64,000 nt of DNA from Pseudolysinimonas yzui (GTDB lineage Bacteria; Actinomycetota; Actinomycetes; Actinomycetales; Microbacteriaceae), in contig NZ_BNAI01000003.1 of the NCBI RefSeq assembly GCF_014653215.1, forward strand, positions 62,001 to 126,000, written 5' to 3'. The notes below the pieces were generated by a model. It had not been told where the DNA came from. It did no database searches and saw nothing but the letters and a program-made list of their open reading frames with translations. Each line of letters begins with the position of its first letter. Positions within the stretch are counted from its first letter, which is position 1. Below, in pieces: positions 52,044-60,462 of this stretch. The position numbers and the translations under genes are program-made.

Positions 52044-53803
52044 CACCAGCCCCCTTGCCAGCCACTCATCAAGCCGTAGGGCAAACGCTGCGGCTCCTCG
52101 TCAGGCAGGCTCTGGAGGAAGTCGAAGTCGCATCCCTCGTGCGCCTGCGTCACGTGGTCGATGTACAACCGGCCGTAACCGCGCCGGTACTTCGGCTTGG
52201 GCAGCGTCAGCTCCGCGAGGCGCCGCTCGATCTCCTCAGCCGGGATGTCGAGGTCGAACCGCTGGTTCTCGACGTCGAGCACGATCGGGTCGCCGTCGCG
52301 CACGATCGCGAGCGGGCCGCCGACCGCCGACTCGGGCGAGATGTGCAGCACGGTCGTGCCGAACGCCGTGCCACTCATCCGGGCATCCGAGATGCGGACG
52401 ATGTCGCGGATGCCGCGGCGCAACAGCTTCTCGGGAATCGGCAGCATGCCCCACTCGGGCATACCGGGTGCCCCGACCGGTCCGCTGTTGCGCAGCACGA
52501 GCACCGAGTCTTCGGTGATTTCGAGGTTCGGGTCGTCGATGCGGGCGCCGAGGTCGTAGATGTCCTCGAACACGACCGCCGGACCGCGGTGCTGCAGTAG
52601 CTCCGGCGAGGCGGCGCTGCGCTTGATGACGGCGCCGTTCGGGGCGAGCGAGCCGCGGACGACGGCGATGCCGCCCGACGCGTCGAAGGGCTTCTCCATC
52701 GTGCTGACGACCTCGCCGTCCGGCGCCGGAGCCGAGGCGTAGCCGTGCTCGATGGTTTGACCGGTCACCGTGATGGCGCCGCCGTGCAGAAGGGGCGCGA
52801 GCTCCTTCAGCACCGTCGGGATGCCACCGGCGCGGAAGAGTTGCTGAACGAGGTGCTCCCCCGACGGCCGCAGGTTGACGATGCGCGGGGTGCGCTCCGA
52901 GATCTCGTGGAAGCGGTCGAGTTGCAGCTCGTACCCGACGCGGCGCGCGAGGGCGAGCAGATGCACGACGGCGTTCGTCGAGCCACCAACGGCCATGAGC
53001 AGCGTGATCGCGTTGTCGAACGCCTCCGGAGTCAGCACTTCGCTCGGCTTCGGGCCTTGCGACAGGGCCATCTCGACGGCGCGGCGACCGGTCTGCTCCG
53101 CCGCTTGAGCGCGGCGAGCGTGCACGGCGGGAATCGACGCAGTGCCCGTCAGGCACATGCCGAGCGCTTCGACGATGGAGGTCATCGTCGAAGCGGTTCC
53201 CATCTCGCTGCAGTGCCCCGCGGTGGGCTTGGCGCTCGCCTCGAGCTCGTCGAAGTCGGCCTGCGTCATCTTGCCGGCGCGCAGCTCGTCGGCATACTTC
53301 CAGGTGTCAGTTCCGACACCCAGCTGGCGGCCGCGGAAGAACGCGGGTTCTTGCGGTCCGCCCGTCAGCATGATCGCCGGAATGTCGGCACTCGCCGCGC
53401 CCATCAGTTGCGCGGGCACGGTCTTGTCGCACCCGCCCATGAGCACGATCGCATCGAGCGGGTAGGCCCGGATCGACTCCTCGACATCCATCGCCATCAG
53501 GTTGCGGAACTGCATCGCCGACGGCTTCATGAGGCTCTCGCCGAGGGAGATCGTCGGGAACTCCAGCGGCAGCCCGCCCGCCATGAGCACACCGCGCTTG
53601 ACCGATTCGGCCAGCAGCTTGAAGTGGATGTTGCAGTTGACGAGTTCCGACCACGAGTTCGCGATGCCGACCACCGGGCGATCCTTGATCGCGAAGTTCG
53701 AAAAGCCTTCCGCCTGGATCGCGGTTCGGTGCACGAATCCGGTCAGGTCGTGAGGTCCGAACCACCGCGCGCTGCGGAGGTTGCTCGTGTTCGACTCGGT
53801 CAT
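52043..53803 (-). CDS. IlvD/Edd-family sugar-acid dehydratase
   Basis: The ATG at 53803 gives 586 residues. Iron-sulfur and active-site motifs are present: NSWSELVNCNIHFKLLAESVKRGV, MGGCDKTVPAQLMGA and PTAGHCSEMGTASTM supply the three Cys ligands, and GGSTNAVVHLLALA and SDARMSGTAFGTTVLH are conserved. In this context the family converts a sugar acid (arabonate, xylonate, fuconate or similar) to its 2-keto-3-deoxy form, rather than making branched-chain amino acids. It follows an SDR gene and is coupled to the 2-hydroxyacid dehydrogenase. Confidence 0.9.
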   Translation of the reverse strand: MTESNTSNLRSARWFGPHDLTGFVHRTAIQAEGFSNFAIKDRPVVGIANSWSELVNCNIHFKLLAESVKRGVLMAGGLPLEFPTISLGESLMKPSAMQFRNLMAMDVEESIRAYPLDAIVLMGGCDKTVPAQLMGAASADIPAIMLTGGPQEPAFFRGRQLGVGTDTWKYADELRAGKMTQADFDELEASAKPTAGHCSEMGTASTMTSIVEALGMCLTGTASIPAVHARRAQAAEQTGRRAVEMALSQGPKPSEVLTPEAFDNAITLLMAVGGSTNAVVHLLALARRVGYELQLDRFHEISERTPRIVNLRPSGEHLVQQLFRAGGIPTVLKELAPLLHGGAITVTGQTIEHGYASAPAPDGEVVSTMEKPFDASGGIAVVRGSLAPNGAVIKRSAASPELLQHRGPAVVFEDIYDLGARIDDPNLEITEDSVLVLRNSGPVGAPGMPEWGMLPIPEKLLRRGIRDIVRISDARMSGTAFGTTVLHISPESAVGGPLAIVRDGDPIVLDVENQRFDLDIPAEEIERRLAELTLPKPKYRRGYGRLYIDHVTQAHEGCDFDFLQSLPDEEPQRLPYGLMSGWQGGW

Positions 53804-53852
53804 GACGGTGACGCTCCTTAGATGGTGATGCTCGTGCGGGCTCTCGTCGCCG

Positions 53853-54623
53853 TTAGGCGGCCGAGGTGCCTCCGTCGAGGGCGAGACTGGTGCCCGTGGC
53901 GAACGTCGCCTCGAGGGCGAGGAAGTAGATTGCGCGGGCGATCTCGTCCGGATCGGCGAGCCGGTTGAGCGGCACAGTCGCCTCCTTCTCCCGCAGGGCG
54001 CGCGCGGGGTCGTCCGCCGCATCGACCCCGGCTCGGAGCATCGGCGTGTCGATCGGCCCTGGGCACACGACGTTGACCCGCACGTGCGGTGCCAGTTCGA
54101 TCGCGAGGGCGCGGGTGAGCCCGACGACTCCGGCCTTCGACGCGCAGTAGGGCACGAGGCCGGCGACGCCCATGGTCGCGAGATCGGAGGCGACATTCAC
54201 GATCGAGCCGCCGCCCTCGGCCCGGAGATGCAGAGCGGCCTCCCGCGAAACGTAGAAGGTACCCGACAGATTAGTGTCGATGACCTGCCGCCACGCGGCA
54301 TCGTCCAGGTCCTCAAGCAACGCGTATCCGGCGACCCCGGCCGCGTTCACGGCGACATCGAGGCCGCCGAGTTCCCGGATTGCGGCTCGCACCCCGGCGC
54401 TCGCTGATTGGGGATCGGAGACGTCGGCCACGATCGCGTGTGCTCCCCCGCCGATTTCGGCGACGACCCTCGCGAGCTCTTTCGACCGCCGCCCGAGCAA
54501 CGCCACGCGCGCCCCGCGTCGCGCGAAAAGTCTTGCGGTGGCTTCCCCGACTCCCGAGCCCGCGCCCGTGACGAGCACCCGCGTCTCCATGGGTGACGTC
54601 TGACGTTGAGTCGGTGCCACCAT
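53853..54623 (-). CDS. Short-chain dehydrogenase/reductase of the sugar-acid operon
   Basis: This classical SDR has TGAGSGVGEA, VNAAGVAG, catalytic Ser in NVASDLA and YCASKAG, ending TGTSLALDGGTSAA. The reading from ATG 54623 gives 256 residues; ATG 54590 (METRVLVTG) is in frame, fits the family N-terminus better and may be the true start, but neither has a strong ribosome site. It probably oxidises a sugar to its lactone or a keto-acid intermediate. It is the first gene of the SDR, dehydratase, 2-hydroxyacid dehydrogenase operon. Confidence 0.87.
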   Translation of the reverse strand: MVAPTQRQTSPMETRVLVTGAGSGVGEATARLFARRGARVALLGRRSKELARVVAEIGGGAHAIVADVSDPQSASAGVRAAIRELGGLDVAVNAAGVAGYALLEDLDDAAWRQVIDTNLSGTFYVSREAALHLRAEGGGSIVNVASDLATMGVAGLVPYCASKAGVVGLTRALAIELAPHVRVNVVCPGPIDTPMLRAGVDAADDPARALREKEATVPLNRLADPDEIARAIYFLALEATFATGTSLALDGGTSAA

Positions 54624-54720
54624 GGCTCGCCTGCGTCCCCTTCATCCACTAGAGAAATCGCGGCTCGGCAGATTCACGTCGCCGCGCGGCCAAGTAGATC
54701 AGCGGCAGCGAGGGTCGAGG

Positions 54721-54737
54721 TGTTCCAGATTGAAACA
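54721..54737. promoter_or_regulatory. Shared palindromic operator, site g
   Basis: TGTTCCA-GAT-TGAAACA, in the divergent region between the SDR operon (98 bases upstream of its first ATG) and the Gfo/Idh gene (67 bases upstream of its GTG). Six of seven half-site positions are symmetric. Confidence 0.65.
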
Positions 54738-54803
54738 TCTCGATTGCCGGGAAGATTCGTAGGCTGAGGCCACATCATGCCCACGGGCAACAAAGGAGTC
54801 GGC

Positions 54804-55949
54804 GTGCCAATCACGGACAGCATCGGTGTCGGTCTCATCTCGGTCGGCTGGATGGGGCGACTGCATTCGCGGGCCTACCTCGCGACCCGGCAGTTCTACC
54901 CCGAGTTGGCGCGGCACCCGGAGCTGGTGATCGCGGCCGATCCCGACGAGGCCGGGCGCAGCTACGCCGAGAACAACGTCGGCTACCGCGAGACCACGAG
55001 CGATTACCGGGAGGTGCTTGCCCACCCGGATGTCGATGTCGTCTCGATCTGCTCGCCCAACTTCCTGCACCACGAGGTCGCCCTCGCCGCCATCGCGGCC
55101 GGCAAGCACTTCTGGATCGAGAAGCCCATGGGCCGCAGTGCTCGCGAATCCCGCGAGATCGCTCAAGGCGCCGAAGCCGCCGGACTCATCACGTCGGTTG
55201 GCTTCAACTATCGCCACGCTCCGGCGGTCGCCGAAGCGCGCCGCCTCATCCGCTCCGGCGCCCTCGGCACCATCACGAACGTGCAGATCCGGCTCATCAC
55301 GAGCTACGCCTCCGACCCCACGCAGGGCTTCACCTGGCGCTACGAAACGGAGTTCGCCGGCTCCGGGGTACTCGGCGACGTGCTCAGCCATGGCTTCGAC
55401 CTCGCCCAGTTCCTCATCGGGCGCATCTCCTCCATCAACGCGATCACCGAGACCTTCATCACGGACCGCCCCCTGCCGGACGGTTCGACGCGAGCGGTCG
55501 AGAACGAGGATTACGCGGCCGTTCTCGCCCGATTCGACAACGGTGCCGTGGGAATGCTGGAGTCGACCCGTGTCGCGATCGGCCCCAACGCCGAGTACAC
55601 CATCGAGGTCTACGGCACGAAGGGTTCGCTGCGCTGGAACTTCGACCAGATGAACCAGCTCGAGGTAGCCGAAGACGTGCGCGGCTACCGCACCGTCATG
55701 ACCGACACCTCGTTCGGCGACTTCGGGCGCTTCCAGCCGAACGCAGGCCCCGGCATCGGATTCAACGACCTCAAGACGATCGAAGCCGCGCTCTTCCTGC
55801 GTTCGGTCGCCGAGGGCAAGCAGCTCGCCCCGTCGGCCGCCGACGGCTGGTCGGCATCGGAACTCGTGGATGCCTCGATCAGCAGCGCCGCATCCGGCGC
55901 GTGGGTCGACCTTCCCGAGGTCACGGGGCCTACGACCTTCCGGGCGTAG
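54804..55949 (+). CDS. Gfo/Idh/MocA-family oxidoreductase
   Basis: The GTG at 54804 is preceded by AAAGGAG seven bases away and is preferred over ATG 54777. The 381 residues have a Rossmann start (GVGLISVGWMGRLHSRAY), SPNFLHHEVALAAIAAGKHFWIEKP with the catalytic Lys, and GGVLGDVLSHGFDLAQF-type helix (here SGVLGDVLSHGFDL). Family members oxidise or reduce sugars and cyclitols using NAD(P). It is divergent from the SDR/dehydratase operon and, with two other paralogues in the locus, may handle stereoisomers of one substrate. Confidence 0.9.
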   Translation: MPITDSIGVGLISVGWMGRLHSRAYLATRQFYPELARHPELVIAADPDEAGRSYAENNVGYRETTSDYREVLAHPDVDVVSICSPNFLHHEVALAAIAAGKHFWIEKPMGRSARESREIAQGAEAAGLITSVGFNYRHAPAVAEARRLIRSGALGTITNVQIRLITSYASDPTQGFTWRYETEFAGSGVLGDVLSHGFDLAQFLIGRISSINAITETFITDRPLPDGSTRAVENEDYAAVLARFDNGAVGMLESTRVAIGPNAEYTIEVYGTKGSLRWNFDQMNQLEVAEDVRGYRTVMTDTSFGDFGRFQPNAGPGIGFNDLKTIEAALFLRSVAEGKQLAPSAADGWSASELVDASISSAASGAWVDLPEVTGPTTFRA

Positions 55950-55977
55950 TCAGGATCCCTCGGGGGAGACTGGAGTC

Positions 55978-57003
55978 TCAGCGAGAACTCCAGCCTCCTT
56001 CGAGGTGCACGACCACGCCCTCTTCGGCGGAGCGCTGGGCGGCATCAGCTATCACGAGCGCCGCGCGGCCGTCATCGAAACCGGGGCTGTTCGACGCCTC
56101 ACCCCGCACGAGTTTCACGAACTCGGCGAGCTCGAGCGCGTATGCGTCCGCGTAGCGCTCCAGGAAGAAGTCCAGATAGGGGCGCTTCGTCTCGACTCCG
56201 GAGGCCGTCGAGACGCTCACAAGGCTGGACGGGGCGTTCGCCACCTGCAGCAGACCGGCCGCGCCGAACGCCTCGAGCCGCTGGTCGTAGCCGATCACGC
56301 TGTGCCGCGAGTTGACGATCGTCGCCATCCCACCCGTAGCGGCACGCAAGGTCACGACGACCGAGTCGAAGTCGCCGTGCTCGCGAGCACCCGGGTCGAA
56401 CAGCTGTGCCCCGACGGCACTCACCTCGACGATCTCACCGAGAAAGAAGCGTGCCATGTCGAAGTCGTGGATCGCCATGTCCCGGAAGATCCCGCCCGAG
56501 ACGGCGAGATACTCCGCGGGTGGCGGGCCCGGGTCCCGACTGACGATCGACAAGAGCTCGAGGTCGCCGATCTCGCCCGATTCAACCCGGCGATGCACGT
56601 CGGCGAATGCCGGGTCGAAGCGCTGATTGAACCCCAGCGCGACCGGCACGCTGCTCTCGCGGACCTTCGGGAGCAGCTGGTCGACGCGCGCGATGTCGAG
56701 ATCGATCGGCTTCTCGCACAGCACCGCGACGCCCGCGTCGAGGCACGCCTCGATGAGGTCGATGTGGGTGGGCGTCGGCGAGGCGACGAGAACCGCGTCG
56801 ACCTCCCCTGAGGTGATCAGGTGCTGAGGCGAGTCGGCGACTCGACCCCCGAATCGAGCGGCGAGCGACTCGGCTCCCGCGAGGAACGGGTCAGCGACCA
56901 GCGTGAGCGCGGTCTCTGGATTTGCGGCGATGGTGGCCGCATGCACCTGACCGATGCGACCAGCGCCGATGAGACCGAAACGAAGTTGGTCTGACGGACC
57001 CAT
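55978..57003 (-). CDS. iolG: Inositol 2-dehydrogenase-like Gfo/Idh oxidoreductase
   Basis: The ATG at 57003 gives 341 residues; a longer frame to 57195 is rejected. The order RFGLIGAGRIGQVHA, VLCEKPIDLD, ALGFNQRFDPAF and GGIFRDMAIHDFDMARFF matches IolG, which oxidises myo-inositol to scyllo-inosose with NAD. It is third in an operon behind iolD and an aldehyde dehydrogenase. The iol context supports the name, but a related cyclitol or sugar substrate is possible. Confidence 0.82.
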   Translation of the reverse strand: MGPSDQLRFGLIGAGRIGQVHAATIAANPETALTLVADPFLAGAESLAARFGGRVADSPQHLITSGEVDAVLVASPTPTHIDLIEACLDAGVAVLCEKPIDLDIARVDQLLPKVRESSVPVALGFNQRFDPAFADVHRRVESGEIGDLELLSIVSRDPGPPPAEYLAVSGGIFRDMAIHDFDMARFFLGEIVEVSAVGAQLFDPGAREHGDFDSVVVTLRAATGGMATIVNSRHSVIGYDQRLEAFGAAGLLQVANAPSSLVSVSTASGVETKRPYLDFFLERYADAYALELAEFVKLVRGEASNSPGFDDGRAALVIADAAQRSAEEGVVVHLEGGWSSR

Positions 57004-57019
57004 TCCCGTGCCGGCTCGC

Positions 57020-58375
57020 CTACTTGGCGAAGCGGAACAACTTCTTGTTCGCAAACTCGAGCATGCCGACCTGGCCCATCTCGCGTCCGTAACCCGACTT
57101 CTTGATCCCGCCGAACGGAACGTCGGGACCGCCGAGGCCCATCGCGTTGATGAAGACCATGCCGACGTCGAGCTGGTTGCCCACGCGCTCAGCACGCTCC
57201 AGATCGTCGCAGATCACAGCCGAGCCGAGACCGTACGGCGAGGAGTTCGCGAGCTCGATCGCCTCTTCGTCGCTCGACACGCGGTAGAGCTGGGCGACCG
57301 GGCCGAACAGCTCTTCGCTATAAACATCCATCTCGGGCGTGATGCCCGCGAGGATCCCGGGCGTGTAGACGTTACCGTCGGGCGTGTTGTCGCCCACGAG
57401 AAGCTCGGCACCCTGGTCGAGAGCGGCCTGCACTTGGGAAGTGAGCGTCGCGGTCGCCGAATCGGAGGAGAGCGGACCGAAGTCACCGTTCTCGTACGAC
57501 TGCGCCTTGATCGCGGCCGTGAACTTCGCCGCAAACTCGTCGAAGTGCTTGTCCATCACGACGATGCGCTTCGAGCCGTTGCAGCTCTGGCCGGTGTTGT
57601 CCATGCGACCACCAACAGCATGCTTGACCGCGTTGTCGATGTTCGCGGTGTCGAGGACGAGGAACACATCAGCACCGCCGAGCTCGAGCACGCACTTCTT
57701 GAGCGCCCGCCCGGCGCGCTCCGCCACGATCGCGCCGACGCGCTCGGAGCCGGTGAGCGAGACGCCTTGTACGCGGTCGTCATCGATCATCTGACCGATC
57801 TGATCGTGCGATGCGAACACGTTGACGTAGGCACCTTCTGGGAAGCCGGCGTCGAGGAAGAGCTGGTGCAACGCGAGCGCCGACTCGGGGCACTGACTCG
57901 CATGCCGCACGATGACGGTGTTGCCAAGAATCAGGTTCGGAACGGCAAAGCGCGCCACCTGGTAGTAGGGGTAGTTCCACGGCATGATGCCGAGGATCAC
58001 CCCCAGCCCCTGGAAGCGGAAGAAGCTGCGCAGGCCGTCCGCGGTCTCGAGCACCTCGTCGGCCAGCCACTTCTCGCCGTTCGTCGCGAACGCCGCTGCG
58101 ATCTTCGCCGAGAAATCCACCTCACCGATGCCCTGAGCGACCGGTTTGCCCATCTCGCGATTGATGATGGCGGCGAGTTCGTCCTGACGCTCGATCATGA
58201 GATCGGCGAGGCGTTGCGCGAAAACCACACGCTCGGCCACCGTCGTGGTGCGTGACCAGTTTCGGTACGTCTGGTGCGCCGAGGCGAGAGCCGACTCCAC
58301 ATCGACCGCCGTCGCCTGCGGGTACTCGGCGAGCTTCTTTCCGGTGGCCGGATCGATCACGGCGAAGGTGCCCAT
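57020..58375 (-). CDS. NAD(P)-dependent aldehyde dehydrogenase (succinate-semialdehyde dehydrogenase-like)
   Basis: The ATG at 58375 has GGAG seven bases upstream. The 451 residues have MPWNYPYYQVARFAVPN, SLTGSERVGAIVAERAG, Glu in ELGGADVFLV and the catalytic Cys in NTGQSCNGSKR. The C-terminus VPFGGIKKSGYGRE is typical of the short GabD-like group. IolA (methylmalonate-semialdehyde dehydrogenase) is longer and has a different active-site context, so this is not IolA by sequence, although it occupies a similar place between iolD and iolG. Confidence 0.9.
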   Translation of the reverse strand: MGTFAVIDPATGKKLAEYPQATAVDVESALASAHQTYRNWSRTTTVAERVVFAQRLADLMIERQDELAAIINREMGKPVAQGIGEVDFSAKIAAAFATNGEKWLADEVLETADGLRSFFRFQGLGVILGIMPWNYPYYQVARFAVPNLILGNTVIVRHASQCPESALALHQLFLDAGFPEGAYVNVFASHDQIGQMIDDDRVQGVSLTGSERVGAIVAERAGRALKKCVLELGGADVFLVLDTANIDNAVKHAVGGRMDNTGQSCNGSKRIVVMDKHFDEFAAKFTAAIKAQSYENGDFGPLSSDSATATLTSQVQAALDQGAELLVGDNTPDGNVYTPGILAGITPEMDVYSEELFGPVAQLYRVSSDEEAIELANSSPYGLGSAVICDDLERAERVGNQLDVGMVFINAMGLGGPDVPFGGIKKSGYGREMGQVGMLEFANKKLFRFAK

Positions 58376-58388
58376 CTGACTCTCCTCT

Positions 58389-60335
58389 TTAGCTGTTCTT
58401 CGGGACGGTGGTGGCCCCATAGAAGCGCTGGCGGGCTCGACCTTCCAGGTGCTGGGCGGTGCCCTTCTGGTTGCCGGGGCGCTGCGAGGTCAGCGGCACG
58501 CCGACATCCCAGAATGCCCCGCTGCCAGTGAGGTAGCGCCACGGCTCCACCTGAGCAACGATGACCACGGGGCGGTCGGTGATACTCCGCGCTTCCTCAA
58601 GAGCGGACTTGAACTCGTCGACGGTCGTCGCGTTCCACGACGCGGCACCCAGGCTCGCGGCGTTCGCGGCGATGTCGACGTCGACGATCGGTCCGGTGAG
58701 GCGACCGGTGGCGGCATCGCGTTCCCGCAACTGCGTGCCGAACTCGGCTTCGGGCCCCCCGCCCTTGGCGGCTTGAAGCGGCCAGATGCACTGGTTTCCC
58801 CGGTTGTCGATGATGACGACGGTGATCTTCTGGCGCAGCTGGGTGGCCGTGAGCAACTCGGTCGGCTGCATGTAGTACGTGCCGTCGCCGATCAGCACGA
58901 ACACGTCGCCGGGCGCATCCGGTTGGGCGAGCTGAACCCCGAGCCCGGCAGGGATCTCGTGGCCCATGCAGGAGTTCGCGTACTCGAAGTGGATCTCGGT
59001 GCGGTTGGAGGGATCCCACGCCTTGTGGATGCTTTCGACGACACCGCCCGACCCGAGCACGAGCGTGTCGTCGGCGCCCGTGTGCGCGTTGAGTGCGGCG
59101 ACGACCTGCGCCTGGCTCATGATCTCGCCGGGGAATTGCTGCAGATCGTGAGCGAGTCGCTCGGCCGTCGCCTTCTGAGCGGTCGCGATGTCGCCGGCGT
59201 ACGACTTGTCGCTGTGGTAGCCGGCCGCGGAAAGTCCCGCATGGATGGCCGTGAGCGACAACTTCGCGTCGCCGACGACGGGGAACGAGCCCATCTTGTG
59301 CGCGTCGAAGGAGTTGACGTTGAGGTGCACGAACCGCACGTCAGGGTTCTGGAACAGCGAGTGGGATGCCGTGATGAAGTCCTGCAGTCGCGTTCCGACG
59401 CTGATGACGCAGTCGGCCTGGTCGGCCAGCTGGTCGGCCCCGAAGGTGCCGGTCACGCCGAGTCCGCCGACGTTCAGGTCGCTGATCGGGCCACTGCCCT
59501 TGCCCGCGAAGGTCTCCGAGACGGGAATCCCGAACTCGGCGCTGAACTTCGCGAGCTCGTCGCGCGACGTCGAGTACCGCACGCCGCCGCCCGCGATGAT
59601 GAGCGGACGCTTGGCGTTGCGGATGATCTCGATCGCGTCGCGAATCTCGTCTTCCGCCGCGGGGCGCCGGCGGATCGGCCAGACGCGCGGCGCGAAGAAT
59701 GCCTCTGGGAAGTCGAACTCGTCCCCCTGCACGTCTTGCGGCAGACACACGACGACCGCGCCCGTCTCGACCGGGTCGGTGAGCACACGCATCGCCTCGG
59801 GAAGGGTCGAGAGCAGCTGCGCCGGGTTCGTGATGCGGTCGAAGTAGCGGGCCACAGGACGGAAGCAGTCGTTGGCCGAGACGTCGCGCTCGATGGGGTG
59901 CTCGACCTGCTGAAGAACCGGGTCGCCCTTGCGATTGTTGATGATGTCGGCCGGGAAAAGCAGCACCGGGAGTCGGTTCGTCGTAGCCGTCGCCGCGCCG
60001 GTGACCATGTTGGTCGAACCCGGTCCGGCCGAAGCCGTGCACGCCAGCGTCGAGGCACGGTTGGTCGCCCGGGCGTAGCCGATCGCCGCATGCACCATCG
60101 ACTGCTCGTTCTTGCCGGGGTAGAAGGGGAAGTCGACACCGTACTCGTCGGTGGCTTGCGCCAGACCGACCGAGTTGCCGTGGCCGAAGATGCCGTAAAG
60201 GCCCGGGATGAGTCGCTGACGTTCACCGTCCAACTCGCTGTATTGAACCTGCAGGTACTCGACGATCGCCTGGGCGACAGTGCGGCGGCGAACGCCTCCG
60301 GTCGATGCCTTCGTGCCAGCGGCGGTGCTGCTCAT
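58389..60335 (-). CDS. iolD: 3D-(3,5/4)-trihydroxycyclohexane-1,2-dione hydrolase IolD
   Basis: The ATG at 60335 has GAGGAG seven bases upstream. This 648-residue thiamine-diphosphate enzyme of inositol breakdown opens the ring of the diketone. It contains GIFGHGNSVGLAQ, FPFYPGKNEQSMVHAAIG with the catalytic Glu, the pyrophosphate-binding GDGTYYMQPTELLTATQ and later IDNRGNQCIWPLQ, all diagnostic of IolD. The other steps (iolB, iolC, iolE, iolJ) are not in the window. It is first in the iolD, aldehyde dehydrogenase, iolG operon; operator-like site h lies 91 bases upstream. Confidence 0.93.
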   Translation of the reverse strand: MSSTAAGTKASTGGVRRRTVAQAIVEYLQVQYSELDGERQRLIPGLYGIFGHGNSVGLAQATDEYGVDFPFYPGKNEQSMVHAAIGYARATNRASTLACTASAGPGSTNMVTGAATATTNRLPVLLFPADIINNRKGDPVLQQVEHPIERDVSANDCFRPVARYFDRITNPAQLLSTLPEAMRVLTDPVETGAVVVCLPQDVQGDEFDFPEAFFAPRVWPIRRRPAAEDEIRDAIEIIRNAKRPLIIAGGGVRYSTSRDELAKFSAEFGIPVSETFAGKGSGPISDLNVGGLGVTGTFGADQLADQADCVISVGTRLQDFITASHSLFQNPDVRFVHLNVNSFDAHKMGSFPVVGDAKLSLTAIHAGLSAAGYHSDKSYAGDIATAQKATAERLAHDLQQFPGEIMSQAQVVAALNAHTGADDTLVLGSGGVVESIHKAWDPSNRTEIHFEYANSCMGHEIPAGLGVQLAQPDAPGDVFVLIGDGTYYMQPTELLTATQLRQKITVVIIDNRGNQCIWPLQAAKGGGPEAEFGTQLRERDAATGRLTGPIVDVDIAANAASLGAASWNATTVDEFKSALEEARSITDRPVVIVAQVEPWRYLTGSGAFWDVGVPLTSQRPGNQKGTAQHLEGRARQRFYGATTVPKNS

Positions 60336-60425
60336 GCGCTCTCCTCAGAGTTCCAAGTCGGCCGGTCGGGATCACGCCAGACACCGCCAGAGGCACCAGC
60401 CTCGCATCGCGAACCATCGACGAGC

Positions 60426-60442
60426 TGTCCCAGTTTGAGACG
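60426..60442. promoter_or_regulatory. Shared palindromic operator, site h
   Basis: TGTCCCA-GTT-TGAGACG, 91 bases upstream of the iolD ATG and 20 bases past the end of the pucR-type gene. It is close to the family consensus. Confidence 0.65.
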
Positions 60443-60462
60443 ACGGTGACCTGGTTCTACCG

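Noticed and set aside
58449-60449. Open frame of 666 codons antisense to iolD
   Set aside because: High-GC shadow frame rich in Arg, Gly and Asp with no domain, while the opposite strand encodes a complete IolD.
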